Source: Burkholderiales bacterium
Lineage (GTDB): Bacteria > Pseudomonadota > Gammaproteobacteria > Burkholderiales > Burkholderiaceae_C
Length of the DNA stretch: 64,000 bases
Reading direction: 5' to 3'
Assembly (NCBI GenBank): GCA_016213265.1
Contig: JACRBA010000130.1
Location: forward strand, 31,571-95,570
The notes beneath the pieces are model-generated. The model was not told the origin of the DNA, made no database searches, and saw only the letters and a program-made list of their open reading frames with translations. Both the position numbers and the translations under genes were made by a program. This document shows positions 26,329 to 34,512 of the stretch, piece after piece (the stretch's first letter is position 1; each line of letters starts with the position of its first letter).

Positions 26329-27011
26329 AACCGGTAGCCGAAGCGCTCCAGGATGGGCGCGTACAGGCGTTCGACGACCGCCACGCTGGCGTCGTCGTAG
26401 TACTCGGTGTAGTTCTTCTTTTTCTTCTTCACGACCGGCGCAGCCGCCTCCGCCGGGTCGGCGCGGCCACGGGTGATGTTGTGCACGATGATGGGCACGG
26501 GCTGCTCGATGCCGATGCGCCGCATGAACTCGTCGAAGCCGTCCTGCAAGGCCTCGAAGCGGATCACGTGGTCGGCGTGCGCCAGGAACTCCAGCGGCCC
26601 GTTGCGCAGCTTGTCGATCTCTTCGTAGCGCCGCCCCAGCCAGCGCAGCCACTGCGGGAAGCTGTGCTCGCCGGCGGGCGGCTCGCCCACCAGCCACGGA
26701 AACTTCGCCGGGTCACCGCCGAAGCGTTCACAGTACTTGATGTACTTGCTCACGAGCTGGTCGAAAGGGTTGCGCACGCAGGTCACCTTGAACAGCGACT
26801 CGAGCTGCGCCTCGGTGAGCAGCCCCGCGGCCACGATCTGGCTGTAGGTGGTGTGGTGCAGGCGCGCCACCGTCTGGCCATTGCGCGTGATCTCGCGGTC
26901 CGGCAAGGCCACGCCGCCCAGGCGCTCGCGCAGGGTGAGCGCAATGGCCTTGCTGGCCGTCTGGGGGTTGGCGAAGAAGATGAACTGATGCTGTTCGGAA
27001 TAGACGGCCAT
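26319..27011 (-). CDS. Small sulfotransferase-like protein (family B)
   Basis: A 230-residue paralog of the gene at 24411-25100. Both open with MAV-S-(x)n-FIFFANPQTASKAIA, both have TCVRNP(Y/F)D(L/Q)LVS as the 3'-phosphate motif and both end (I/L)ERFGYRF-G. A lysine run (KKKKK) near residue 198 is specific to this copy. The order of the two family B genes around a family A gene suggests that a block of genes was duplicated. The expected activity is PAPS-dependent sulfation. The acceptor is unknown. It is followed on the same strand by the end of the previous gene's neighbourhood rather than by an operon partner. Confidence 0.75.
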   Translation of the reverse strand: MAVYSEQHQFIFFANPQTASKAIALTLRERLGGVALPDREITRNGQTVARLHHTTYSQIVAAGLLTEAQLESLFKVTCVRNPFDQLVSKYIKYCERFGGDPAKFPWLVGEPPAGEHSFPQWLRWLGRRYEEIDKLRNGPLEFLAHADHVIRFEALQDGFDEFMRRIGIEQPVPIIVHNITRGRADPAEAAAPVVKKKKKNYTEYYDDASVAVVERLYAPILERFGYRFAG

Positions 27012-27035
27012 GCGGTGTCCTTGGCGGCGCGCCGG

Positions 27036-27965
27036 TCAACCCAGAACGCCCGGCTTGCTCCACTGGGGCAGCCAGGCGGCACAGGCGCTCTGCACGCGGT
27101 CGATCTCCTCCGGCGTCATCACCTTGTGCGCGTCGGATGCGCGCCGCTGGATGGCATGGGCCTTCTGCGACGTGCCGTCTTCCTTGGTGCCACTGGCCTC
27201 GGCCGCCACCATCTGCGGCACGAACTCCATGCCGGCGTAGTCGCAGATCGCACGGATGGACGCCTGCGGATCGTCGATGAGCCAGTCGTAGGGGGCCATG
27301 TACATCGAGCTGCCGTGGCGCGGAATGGCGGCGTTGACCATGCGCGTGAAGCGGTCGAACACGCCAATCATGTCGTCCACGCTCTTGTCCAGCCAGGCCG
27401 TCTTCTCAGGCGGCTCACCGTCCTGCCGCGCCTTGGCCAGGCGTTTGCGGTACGAGGCGACCACGTCCACGGGGTCGCGGCTGCACACCAGGATGCGCGC
27501 CTGCGGGAAGATCTCGAAGATGAGGTCGATCTTGCGCAGGTGGCCGGGCGTCTTCTCGAGCGGGTGCCGCCCGGGGTACACGCGCGTGCCGGCGAAATGG
27601 AAGAACGCGCGGATCGCATCGGCCTCCGACAGCGGCCCGTGCTGCTGCTCGTGCGAAGCCACCGTCTCGCGCAACGCCATGAGCTGCGGCCGGCCCTTCA
27701 GATAGGCGCGCGTGGGAAAGTGCACCGGGTCTTCGTAGGGCTGGCGCGGCCGCAGGAAGATGAAGGTTTCGCGGCAGTTGGCGATGTCGAACATCGTCGG
27801 GTGCTGCGCGAAGGCCACCTGCAGCATGGACGTGCCCGAGCGGGCCAGGCCCACGATGAACAGCGGACGGCTGCGCAGGCACCAGGCCCGCACTTCGTCC
27901 AGGTCCAGAGGGGCCGGCGGAGGCTCGGCATGGGGACGCCGGAGACGGTCGAGGACGCTGCGCAT
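27036..27965 (-). CDS. Sulfotransferase (Sulfotransfer_3-like)
   Basis: A 309-residue protein. LFIVGLARSGTSMLQVAF at residues about 36-53 is the 5'-phosphosulfate loop in the RSGTS form. ILVCSRDPVDVVASYRKRL near residue 157 is the 3'-phosphate motif, with Arg, Asp and Ser all present. HPLEKTPGHLRKIDLIFEIFP between them is typical of Sulfotransfer_3 enzymes. The ATG at 27965 gives about 35 residues before the loop, as usual. It lies 24 bp upstream of the family B gene at 26319-27011 and may be cotranscribed with it. Confidence 0.85.
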   Translation of the reverse strand: MRSVLDRLRRPHAEPPPAPLDLDEVRAWCLRSRPLFIVGLARSGTSMLQVAFAQHPTMFDIANCRETFIFLRPRQPYEDPVHFPTRAYLKGRPQLMALRETVASHEQQHGPLSEADAIRAFFHFAGTRVYPGRHPLEKTPGHLRKIDLIFEIFPQARILVCSRDPVDVVASYRKRLAKARQDGEPPEKTAWLDKSVDDMIGVFDRFTRMVNAAIPRHGSSMYMAPYDWLIDDPQASIRAICDYAGMEFVPQMVAAEASGTKEDGTSQKAHAIQRRASDAHKVMTPEEIDRVQSACAAWLPQWSKPGVLG

Positions 27966-28071
27966 GGTGTGCCCGATTCTAGGAAGCGGCCTGCCCGCCG
28001 TGGCGCCCCGCCCGCGCCGGATCGCGCCGTGAGAGGCTTCGAACTGGGGGCATGGCCAAGCCTTCAGGCGG

Positions 28072-28764
28072 TCATGCCTGGAAGCGCGGATAGCCGAAGG
28101 CCTCGAAGTCGTCGCGGTAGGCCTCGTACAGCGCCTGCTCCACTTCGGGCTCGTCACGCAGCAACTGCAGCAGCGCCTCGTCGTCGGCAGCGCTCTTGTT
28201 CCGCTTCGGTGCAGCTTGCGCCTCTTCGGTGCGCTTCACCAGCCCGGGGATGGCCGCCTGGATCTGCGCGAGATCGTCGTCCAGCGACTCGAGGTGCGCG
28301 ACGCGGTTGACCAGCGGCTTGCCCTGCTCGTCGCACAGCCATTGCGTCTGCGACCACAGCAGGCGGTGGTACTGCTTGCGCTTGAGCTTGGGCGACAACG
28401 CGAAGGTCTTGAAGTCGGGCATCTTCTCGATGAACTTCAGGCGGTCCATCTCCTTGTTGCCGCGCCAACGCTTCATGAAATGGAAGGTGCTCTGGGCGCG
28501 GGCATAGGGATTGCGCACGACGCCGAACGAGTAATAGCTGCTCCACAGGTCGGCGCCGACGATGGCGCGAATCTCGCTCGCCGTGGCGTGCTTGGTGAGC
28601 CCGAAGCGACGCTTGAACTCGTTCTGCAGCGCCTCGCCCAGCGCGGTGCCGCCGACCTCGAGATCACGGTAGGTGCTGTACTGGCTGAAGAGCTCGGTGA
28701 CCGACGTGCCCGCGGACTTGGGCACATGAACGAAGATGAATTTATGGGTATGGTTGACGATCAC
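28072..28764 (-). CDS. Sulfotransferase family 2 protein
   Basis: A 230-residue protein starting at GTG 28764, chosen because GGAG lies 9 bp upstream and the protein then begins MIVNHTHKFIFVHVPKSAGTS, like its divergent neighbour. The 5'-phosphosulfate loop is VPKSAGTSVTELF, and GVVRNPYARAQSTFHFMKR is the 3'-phosphate motif. The C-terminus has FEAFGYPRFQA. These are Sulfotransfer_2 features, as in carbohydrate sulfotransferases. A basic insert (KRNKSAADD) lies near residue 190. It is a head-to-head paralog of the gene at 28839-29549, with a 74-bp shared promoter region. Confidence 0.83.
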   Translation of the reverse strand: MIVNHTHKFIFVHVPKSAGTSVTELFSQYSTYRDLEVGGTALGEALQNEFKRRFGLTKHATASEIRAIVGADLWSSYYSFGVVRNPYARAQSTFHFMKRWRGNKEMDRLKFIEKMPDFKTFALSPKLKRKQYHRLLWSQTQWLCDEQGKPLVNRVAHLESLDDDLAQIQAAIPGLVKRTEEAQAAPKRNKSAADDEALLQLLRDEPEVEQALYEAYRDDFEAFGYPRFQA

Positions 28765-28838
28765 GACACTGGGCTCCAATGTGCAGTCACTGATAATAAC
28801 GACAGCTCGGCGACGGCTGGCGCACGAAAGAAACATCG
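28765..28838. promoter_or_regulatory. Shared promoter region of two divergent sulfotransferase genes
   Basis: A 74-bp gap between divergent starts contains an AT-rich patch, TGATAATAAC at 28791-28800, in otherwise GC-rich DNA. TAATAA on the plus strand and TATTAT on the minus strand could be overlapping -10 elements. No convincing -35 box is seen on either strand. Confidence 0.35.
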
Positions 28839-29549
28839 ATGATCATTTCACTGAACAGACGCTACGTTTTCGTTCACATCCACAAGTGCGCGGGCACGAG
28901 CATCGAGGTCGCGCTCGCGAAAGCGCTGCGGCATAACGACATCGTTCTGGGGTCCACGAAGAGCGGCGAGAAGTACCAGGACTTCTTCAAGCGCACGATC
29001 GGCCTGAACAAGCACAGCACGGCCCTCGAGGCGCGCCAGTTCCTTGGCGATGCGCTGTACGACAAGTTCTTCAAGTTCGCCTTCGTGCGCCATCCGATCG
29101 ATCGGCTCCATTCGCTGTACTCCTACGCGCTCAAGCTGGCGCACGATGCGCCGCTGACCGACGAAGAGCAACGCACGTTCGATGCCCACGGCCAGTGGCC
29201 CGACCGCCCGCCCTTCCGCTACAAGGCGGTGGCGGCCGCGCTGGAATGCAACTCCTTCAGCGACTTCGCGCTGCATCCGCTCACGTGGGCGGATGCCGGC
29301 GCACAGCCGCAGTGGAAGAGCCTGTGCGACGCGAACGGCCAGCTCATCGTCGACTTCATCGGCAAGGTCGAATCGATCGAGCAGGACTTCGCCCGCATCT
29401 GCGAGAAGCTCGAGGTGAGCGTGCCGCTGGAAGTGCGCAACTCGAGCCATGACAAGAAGTCGGCGCTGGCGCTGTCTCCGCTGGCGCGCAACACGGTGTG
29501 CGAGCGATTCGCGCGGGACTTCGAGCTGCTCGGCTACACGCCCGATTGA
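28839..29549 (+). CDS. Sulfotransferase family 2 protein
   Basis: A 236-residue protein. VFVHIHKCAGTSIEVAL at about residues 10-26 is the 5'-phosphosulfate loop (HKCAGTS is the common Sulfotransfer_2 form). FAFVRHPIDRLHSLYSYALK near residue 80 is the 3'-phosphate motif. The C-terminal FELLGYTPD corresponds to the FGY element. It shares the opening, the TIGLNKHST/RFGLTKHAT segment and the overall length with its divergent neighbour, so the two are duplicates that separated head to head. Sampled lines are near 60 percent GC, clearly below the flanking EPS genes. Confidence 0.85.
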   Translation: MIISLNRRYVFVHIHKCAGTSIEVALAKALRHNDIVLGSTKSGEKYQDFFKRTIGLNKHSTALEARQFLGDALYDKFFKFAFVRHPIDRLHSLYSYALKLAHDAPLTDEEQRTFDAHGQWPDRPPFRYKAVAAALECNSFSDFALHPLTWADAGAQPQWKSLCDANGQLIVDFIGKVESIEQDFARICEKLEVSVPLEVRNSSHDKKSALALSPLARNTVCERFARDFELLGYTPD

Positions 29550-29559
29550 TCCCCTGGGG

Positions 29560-29583
29560 CCTGGCCGCCCGCGGGCGGCCAGG
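29560..29583. terminator. 24-bp perfect palindrome between convergent genes
   Basis: CCTGGCCGCCCG at 29560-29571 is followed directly by its reverse complement. It lies in the 43-bp gap between the stop codons of the convergent genes ending at 29549 and 29593. It would form a very stable hairpin usable in both directions, but no T-tract follows. Confidence 0.55.
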
Positions 29584-29592
29584 GGCGGCGCA

Positions 29593-30330
29593 TCACCAGT
29601 CGGCGCCGGCTTCGTAGCCGAGCTTCTGCAGCGCGTCAGGGAAGCGTTCCTTGAACGCGGCCTTCAGTTCGGGCGTGAAGGTGCGCACCCACTGGCGGCC
29701 TTCGCCCGAGCGGATGTGGTCGGCCGGGTCCGAACCGGCCGCGCCGCCGAACAGCGACAGCTCGCGCACGAACTTCAACGCCATCTCCAGCCGCGGCCCT
29801 TCAAAGCCGAGGAACTGCATCATGGGCGTGAAGATCTTCAGGTCGCGGTCGATGATGAGGTCCTCGTACTTCGCCTCGAAGCAGATGTCCTTCATGGCGT
29901 AGTCCCACGCCGCCATCTCACGGATGGTCTTGCCGCCCGTGTGGTCCATCTCGAAGACGAGCTTCTCGTGGTCGGTGGGCAGGGCGCTGATGGCCTGGCG
30001 GTAGCTCTTGCCGCCGTATTCCTTCTTGGGATTGTTGGCCCACTTCTCGACCGTCTTCACATGGTAGAAGGCGCCGGAAATGATGACGTCCCGCGGATCG
30101 CGGATGACGTGCACGGCGCGCACGCCACGCTTGGGAAAGCGCGCCTTGAGTGCCTTGAGGTCGACCTTGCTGTGGTCCTGCAGGAAGATGTCAGCCTCCT
30201 GCGGCAGCTCCGCCTGCGACTTGGTGTGCAGGTTCAGCTTCTCGTGGCGCTTGATGGCGCGGAAGATGTTGGCCATCCAGACCGAGCCGGTCTTGTGGTG
30301 CGTGCAGACAACGATGAGCGGTGGTTTCAT
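29593..30330 (-). CDS. Sulfotransferase (Sulfotransfer_1-like)
   Basis: A 245-residue protein. VVCTHHKTGSVWMANIF at about residues 7-23 is the 5'-phosphosulfate loop in the KTGSxW form of cytosolic-type sulfotransferases. VIRDPRDVIISGAFYH near residue 75 is an intact 3'-phosphate motif. The late GEGRQWVRTFTPELKAAFKERFPDALQKLGY segment corresponds to the conserved C-terminal cofactor region (xKGxxGxW replaced by GEGRQW). All residues expected for PAPS binding are present, so this is likely an active enzyme. It is the last gene of the long minus-strand capsule series. Confidence 0.87.
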   Translation of the reverse strand: MKPPLIVVCTHHKTGSVWMANIFRAIKRHEKLNLHTKSQAELPQEADIFLQDHSKVDLKALKARFPKRGVRAVHVIRDPRDVIISGAFYHVKTVEKWANNPKKEYGGKSYRQAISALPTDHEKLVFEMDHTGGKTIREMAAWDYAMKDICFEAKYEDLIIDRDLKIFTPMMQFLGFEGPRLEMALKFVRELSLFGGAAGSDPADHIRSGEGRQWVRTFTPELKAAFKERFPDALQKLGYEAGADW

Positions 30331-30423
30331 GGTGGACTCGGCGCAGCCGATGCGCCTTCAGCAGGCAGTAAAGCAAGAAGCGGGCGACAGCGACCGAACG
30401 CCGTCGCCGCGCGGACGACCCGG

Positions 30424-31233
30424 TCAGATCACGGCCGTCTCGAGGTCGCGGATTTCGTCGTAGTTGGTGATCACCGCCGACAGGGGCTCGTCGATCACCT
30501 TCTTCAGCGCCGGCTGGCGCTCGAACTGGTTGTCGACACCGAGGAACTCGGCGACGCGTGCGCAGATCTCCGGGCGGAAGTCGCCCTCGTCGTCGAACAC
30601 CGATTCGTAGTCGATCGCCAGGCGCTGTGCATCGTCGAATGCCTGGTCGACGGTGTCCGCCGCGCGCTTGCGCTTCTTCATCGACGACAGCACCGCGTTG
30701 CGGTCCACGGCCACGGGACGCTTCTCCGGCAGGGCCGCCTCTCCGCTGGCCGGCTGGTGGTAGCGGCCCGTCTGCACGGCGACGAGGTTGGACACGACCG
30801 AGTAGAAGTGCTGGCGGCGCAGGTGGATCACCTTCAGCCGGCTGCGCTTGATCAGGCGAAGCATCGGCGGGTTGGTGAAGGGCAGCTGCCAGGCGTCGGA
30901 GATGAGGTTCAGGTGCTCGTACTTGATGTCGATGAGCGCGATGCCGTCGGCATCCTTGGGCACGAGGCTGGCCACGTACTGCAGGAACAGCTTGCCGTGG
31001 TGCTCGGGGAACACCAGGTCGGGGTTGGCCGCGATGCGCTCGCGGAAATACTTGAAGAAGCCCTGCGGGTTGTTCGAATTGAACACCTCACCGCGGTCGC
31101 GCACCCGCGGGTGCGAGGCGAGCATGCGGCGGAACACGGTGGTGCCCGAGCGCACGCCGCCCATGAAGAACACGATGCGGCCCAGCATGTCCTCGCCGAT
31201 GGGGTCGTTGGCCGGGCGGTTGTTCTGCTTCAT
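30424..31233 (-). CDS. Sulfotransferase-like protein
   Basis: A 269-residue protein. VFFMGGVRSGTTVFRRML at about residues 21-38 is a good 5'-phosphosulfate loop (RSGTT). The second motif, VIHLRRQHFYSVVSNL near residue 138, keeps Arg and Ser but has RQHFY instead of RDPxD, as in the nodulation-type (NodH-like/Stf0) branch of the superfamily. This suggests a family different from its neighbours and possibly another acceptor. It lies 75 bp downstream of a large GT gene on the same strand and is followed after 93 bp by another sulfotransferase gene. Confidence 0.8.
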   Translation of the reverse strand: MKQNNRPANDPIGEDMLGRIVFFMGGVRSGTTVFRRMLASHPRVRDRGEVFNSNNPQGFFKYFRERIAANPDLVFPEHHGKLFLQYVASLVPKDADGIALIDIKYEHLNLISDAWQLPFTNPPMLRLIKRSRLKVIHLRRQHFYSVVSNLVAVQTGRYHQPASGEAALPEKRPVAVDRNAVLSSMKKRKRAADTVDQAFDDAQRLAIDYESVFDDEGDFRPEICARVAEFLGVDNQFERQPALKKVIDEPLSAVITNYDEIRDLETAVI

Positions 31234-31308
31234 GCGCGAAGGCTCCAGTGCGTGTCGGGGTGGAACGGGCGGCGCGTCGGGCGGTGCCCGGCGGCGAGTG
31301 TAAGGGGG

Positions 31309-33636
31309 CTACCGGAGGACATTGTTCATCGAGATGGCCTTCCAGACGTGGTTCCAGCCCGCATCGCTGCCGTAGCGTGATGCGTCGTCCCGGGGTGCCT
31401 GGCTGGCCCAGCCGGGCAGGTGCCGGCCCAGGGTGGTGACGAGCTCGGTCAGCGCCCACAACCCCGGAGCGGGCGGCGGCACGACCGGCACGTGCGCCCG
31501 GCGGAACGTCTCGCGCACCACCTCGAGCGCAGGCGCGTCGCCGGACAGGTCGAGCAGCGCCAGCGGCAGCGGACGCAGGTGCCGGAAGCGGGTGAGCAGC
31601 TGGCCGGCGACATGCACCCGCGGCGGCCCGGGCCGTGACGTCGCCGCGGGCGGGGCGCCGCTTGCGCCGCCGTCCGGCACCACGACCCACGACGCCGGCC
31701 ATTCGGGATGGGCGCCATCGAGCGCCTCGGCCATCAGCTCGGCGAGCTCGCGTTGGTCGCTGCGGGCGAGCAGCCAGACACGGCGCGGGCCCGGTTCGGC
31801 ATTCAGCAGCCAGGGCCGCCAGCGCCAGAACGGCACCGTCAGGCGCACGGCCTGCGGTGCGGCAGGCACCGGGGCGGCCAGGGGGTGGCTGTCCAGCAGC
31901 GTCACCTGGTGGAACTGGCGCGTGAGCCGCTCGACATCGGCGGCCAGCACCTCCGGCTGCAGCATGCGCAGGGTGTCCACGCGCACGAACAAGGGCAGCC
32001 GCGAGGGCTGCGAGCCCAGCTCGAGCATCTCGGGGCTCAGCCGGGTGACCCACAGCGTCAACCGGCCATACGCGGCCAGCACGTCCTTGAGCGGCGCGCG
32101 CACGGCCGACAGGCCGAGCGACCGTGTGGCGGCGCGCTCGGCGGGGTGCGAGACCACCAGCTTGCAGTCGCTGGCCATGCCATGGAAGGCCTCGAACAAG
32201 GCATTCTGGTTGGCCGGAAGCGCCTGATCGAAATGCAGCACCACCTGGGCCAGGTGGCGCATCAGGTTGACGGTCTGGAAGATGTGCTCGCGGTAGGGCG
32301 AATCCAGCTCGAAGAACTGGCGGTCCACCGTGACGACGACCGTCGGCTGGTCGACCAGCCGACGCAGGGTGTCGTCGAACGCAGCCTTGGCCTGCGCCCG
32401 CACGCGCGCGTAGGTGTGCTCGGTGCTTTCGGTCAGCCCGTCGAGCCGCGTCGTGTCGAACGCGATGTCGCAGCAGACCTCGGCCACCTCCTCCATGGTG
32501 CGGCACTGGTGCCAAGGGTGGCGCGTGGGGATGCCCTCGAGCGCATGACCCATGGCCACCAGCGGCATGCCGGTGGCGAAGGCTTCCACGGCCTTGATCT
32601 TCAGGCCCGTGGAAAAGGCCAGCGGAACGATGACCAGGTCGACGTCGCGGTAGAACTCGTCGGTGGTGTCCACGGGCCCGAGCAGCTCCACGCCGGGCAG
32701 CCCCTGCAGATCCGGCAGCTTGGCGCACATGGCGCCCACGAAGCGGATGACGACCGGCGCCTGCCGCCGCGCGATGATGGGCAGGGCCACCCGGACGAAG
32801 GCGCGCGCGTTGTTGACGTTGATCGCGTTGCCCGAGCCCAGCATGCCGATCACCAGCCGGCCCTCGTCTTCGGCACGCCGCACGCGTGGCACCCGGGTCT
32901 CCGGCTCGATGTGCGGCACGGTGATGCAGGGCGTCTGGCTGATGGAACGGTAGAAGTCGCGCTCCTCGTCCTTGATCGCCCACACCAGCTGCGCCCGGTC
33001 CAGCGCGATCGCCTCCTGCTCCTGCGTGGTGTAGAAGAACTCCGGCGCGATGCCATTGCGCGCCAGCAGCTGCCGGCGGCCGGTGAACTGGTCGTGCGTG
33101 TCGAGGATCTTCAGCGTGTTGGCCGGCGCCACCTCGAACGCCTTGCTCATGTAGGCGTAGTTCACGAGGAAGGCATCGAAGCGGTGCCGCTTGAACAGCC
33201 AGCGCAGGTGCTCGCCGATGGCGTCGTCCCACCACTCGTCGATGAGGTAGTCCTCGCCGGCCGGCGGTGTGTAGGTGTGGCGGCTGGGCGGCACCAGGTG
33301 AAAGCTGTCCCACTGGGCGGCCATCTCCCGCACCAGGTCGTCAGGCAGGAAGTCGAACCACCACTCCTGCGGGTAATAGACGAAGTGGATGCGCGCACCG
33401 CGGCGCTGCAGCTCGCGGCACACGGCATAGATGCGCTTGCGGTTGCCCTGGTCGGTGGGCGCGGTGGGCGTGGGGGACAGCACGAGGATGTCGCCCCCCA
33501 GCAGCCGGACGTCGGCCCGGGCCAGCGCGTCCAGCCACTCGGCCGGGTCGTCGCCGGGCGCGGCGCCCGGCAGCGCAGCGGCCGTGTCCAGGGCCCCGGC
33601 GGTGCGCTCCGACAGGACGTCGGCCCGCTGGTTCAT
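31309..33636 (-). CDS. Large glycosyltransferase (GT4-like) with extra C-terminal domain
   Basis: A 775-residue cytoplasmic protein. Residues about 45-410 form a GT-B glycosyltransferase, with PTDQGNRKRIYAVCRELQ at the N-terminal fold, LDTHDQFTGRR, GMLGSGNAINVNNARAFVR and the donor region LAFSTGLKIKAVEAFATGMP (a GTGLK-type motif with a glutamate). Residues about 430-775 form a second region without recognised motifs, containing VVVTVDRQFFELDSPYREHIF. That region could be an inactive second GT-B unit or an accessory domain. The N-terminal half resembles the 394-residue GT at 34513-35697. Its start overlaps the end of the coiled-coil gene by 4 bp. Confidence 0.78.
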   Translation of the reverse strand: MNQRADVLSERTAGALDTAAALPGAAPGDDPAEWLDALARADVRLLGGDILVLSPTPTAPTDQGNRKRIYAVCRELQRRGARIHFVYYPQEWWFDFLPDDLVREMAAQWDSFHLVPPSRHTYTPPAGEDYLIDEWWDDAIGEHLRWLFKRHRFDAFLVNYAYMSKAFEVAPANTLKILDTHDQFTGRRQLLARNGIAPEFFYTTQEQEAIALDRAQLVWAIKDEERDFYRSISQTPCITVPHIEPETRVPRVRRAEDEGRLVIGMLGSGNAINVNNARAFVRVALPIIARRQAPVVIRFVGAMCAKLPDLQGLPGVELLGPVDTTDEFYRDVDLVIVPLAFSTGLKIKAVEAFATGMPLVAMGHALEGIPTRHPWHQCRTMEEVAEVCCDIAFDTTRLDGLTESTEHTYARVRAQAKAAFDDTLRRLVDQPTVVVTVDRQFFELDSPYREHIFQTVNLMRHLAQVVLHFDQALPANQNALFEAFHGMASDCKLVVSHPAERAATRSLGLSAVRAPLKDVLAAYGRLTLWVTRLSPEMLELGSQPSRLPLFVRVDTLRMLQPEVLAADVERLTRQFHQVTLLDSHPLAAPVPAAPQAVRLTVPFWRWRPWLLNAEPGPRRVWLLARSDQRELAELMAEALDGAHPEWPASWVVVPDGGASGAPPAATSRPGPPRVHVAGQLLTRFRHLRPLPLALLDLSGDAPALEVVRETFRRAHVPVVPPPAPGLWALTELVTTLGRHLPGWASQAPRDDASRYGSDAGWNHVWKAISMNNVLR

Positions 33637-34397
33637 GAGACGGTGGCGGGCTCGCCGCCGGCCGGCGGCTCGGCACGCGGACGGGCCGTGGGCGTCTCCC
33701 GGCCGTGCTCCATGGCGCGGCGCCAGGTGTCCACCTCGTCGGGCTCGGCTTCGCTGACGGTCAGGCGCAGGAACGGCACGCCGAGCTGGCGCGTGGCCGT
33801 CTCCTCGGCATCCACCGGGGCGGAGCTCAGGCGCGGCGCGATGAAGGTCAGGCGGGTCAGGCCCAGGGTCTCTCGCGGGAACAGCACGCCCTCGAACTCC
33901 AGCACCCGGTGCCCCTGGCGCTGCAGCAGCGGCAAGGTCTGCTCGTCGCTGCTGGCGCGCAGGCCCTGCGCATGCTCGGCGCCCCACATGGGCAGCTGCA
34001 GCACGAAGCGCAGCGGCACCGTGCGGTCGAGATGGACGTCGAAATGGAAGGTCTGCGTGGGGCCCGTCCAGCGGAAGGCGTTGCCCACGCCATCGCGCTC
34101 CAGGGCATGGAAGCCGTGGTCGGGCGCCATCGGCATGCCAGCCTCGACGGTGAGCTGCCTGCGCCCGGCGTAGTCCGCGCGGGCCTGCGGCAGCAGGATG
34201 TCACGGCTCTTCTGCACCAGCACGACGGTCTGCAGCTGAGACCGCAGCCCGGCCAACTGCTCCTGCAGCTGCGCCATGGCGAGCCGCTGCGCAGCGAGCT
34301 CGCGGGCGAGCGCGTCCAGCACGTTCTGGTCTCCCAGGTCCTCCCGGATCTCGCGCGCGAGCGTCTTCAGGTGGGAGGCCTTGTCGTCGTCGGTCAT
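33633..34397 (-). CDS. Cluster-specific protein with N-terminal coiled coil, unknown function
   Basis: A 254-residue protein from the ATG at 34397. In-frame ATGs at 34457 and 34463 are possible but would add a non-conserved-looking leader. Residues about 20-70 (ALARELAAQRLAMAQLQEQL and following) form a coiled coil. The remainder looks like a beta-rich domain with FHFDVHLDRTVPLRFVLQLP and LTRLTFIAPRLSS. No enzyme motif is visible. A coiled coil followed or preceded by a beta domain also occurs in the genes at 38053-39018 and 39042-39794 of the same operon. The protein may scaffold glycosyltransferases. This is inference from context. Confidence 0.6.
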   Translation of the reverse strand: MTDDDKASHLKTLAREIREDLGDQNVLDALARELAAQRLAMAQLQEQLAGLRSQLQTVVLVQKSRDILLPQARADYAGRRQLTVEAGMPMAPDHGFHALERDGVGNAFRWTGPTQTFHFDVHLDRTVPLRFVLQLPMWGAEHAQGLRASSDEQTLPLLQRQGHRVLEFEGVLFPRETLGLTRLTFIAPRLSSAPVDAEETATRQLGVPFLRLTVSEAEPDEVDTWRRAMEHGRETPTARPRAEPPAGGEPATVS

Positions 34398-34512
34398 GTC
34401 AGCCTGGCCTGGTTGAGGGGCCCGTGGATCTTCGCACGCCAGTGTTCGCTCGTTCATGGGCACGCAGATGCGCCCCTAGGTTGGAGACCCGCCCCGCCGC
34501 GGCGGGCCCCGG

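Noticed and set aside
31708..34173. An 821-codon plus-strand frame opposite the 775-residue GT gene
   Set aside because: No domain or start signal is visible. The frame is fixed by third-position GC of the minus-strand gene.
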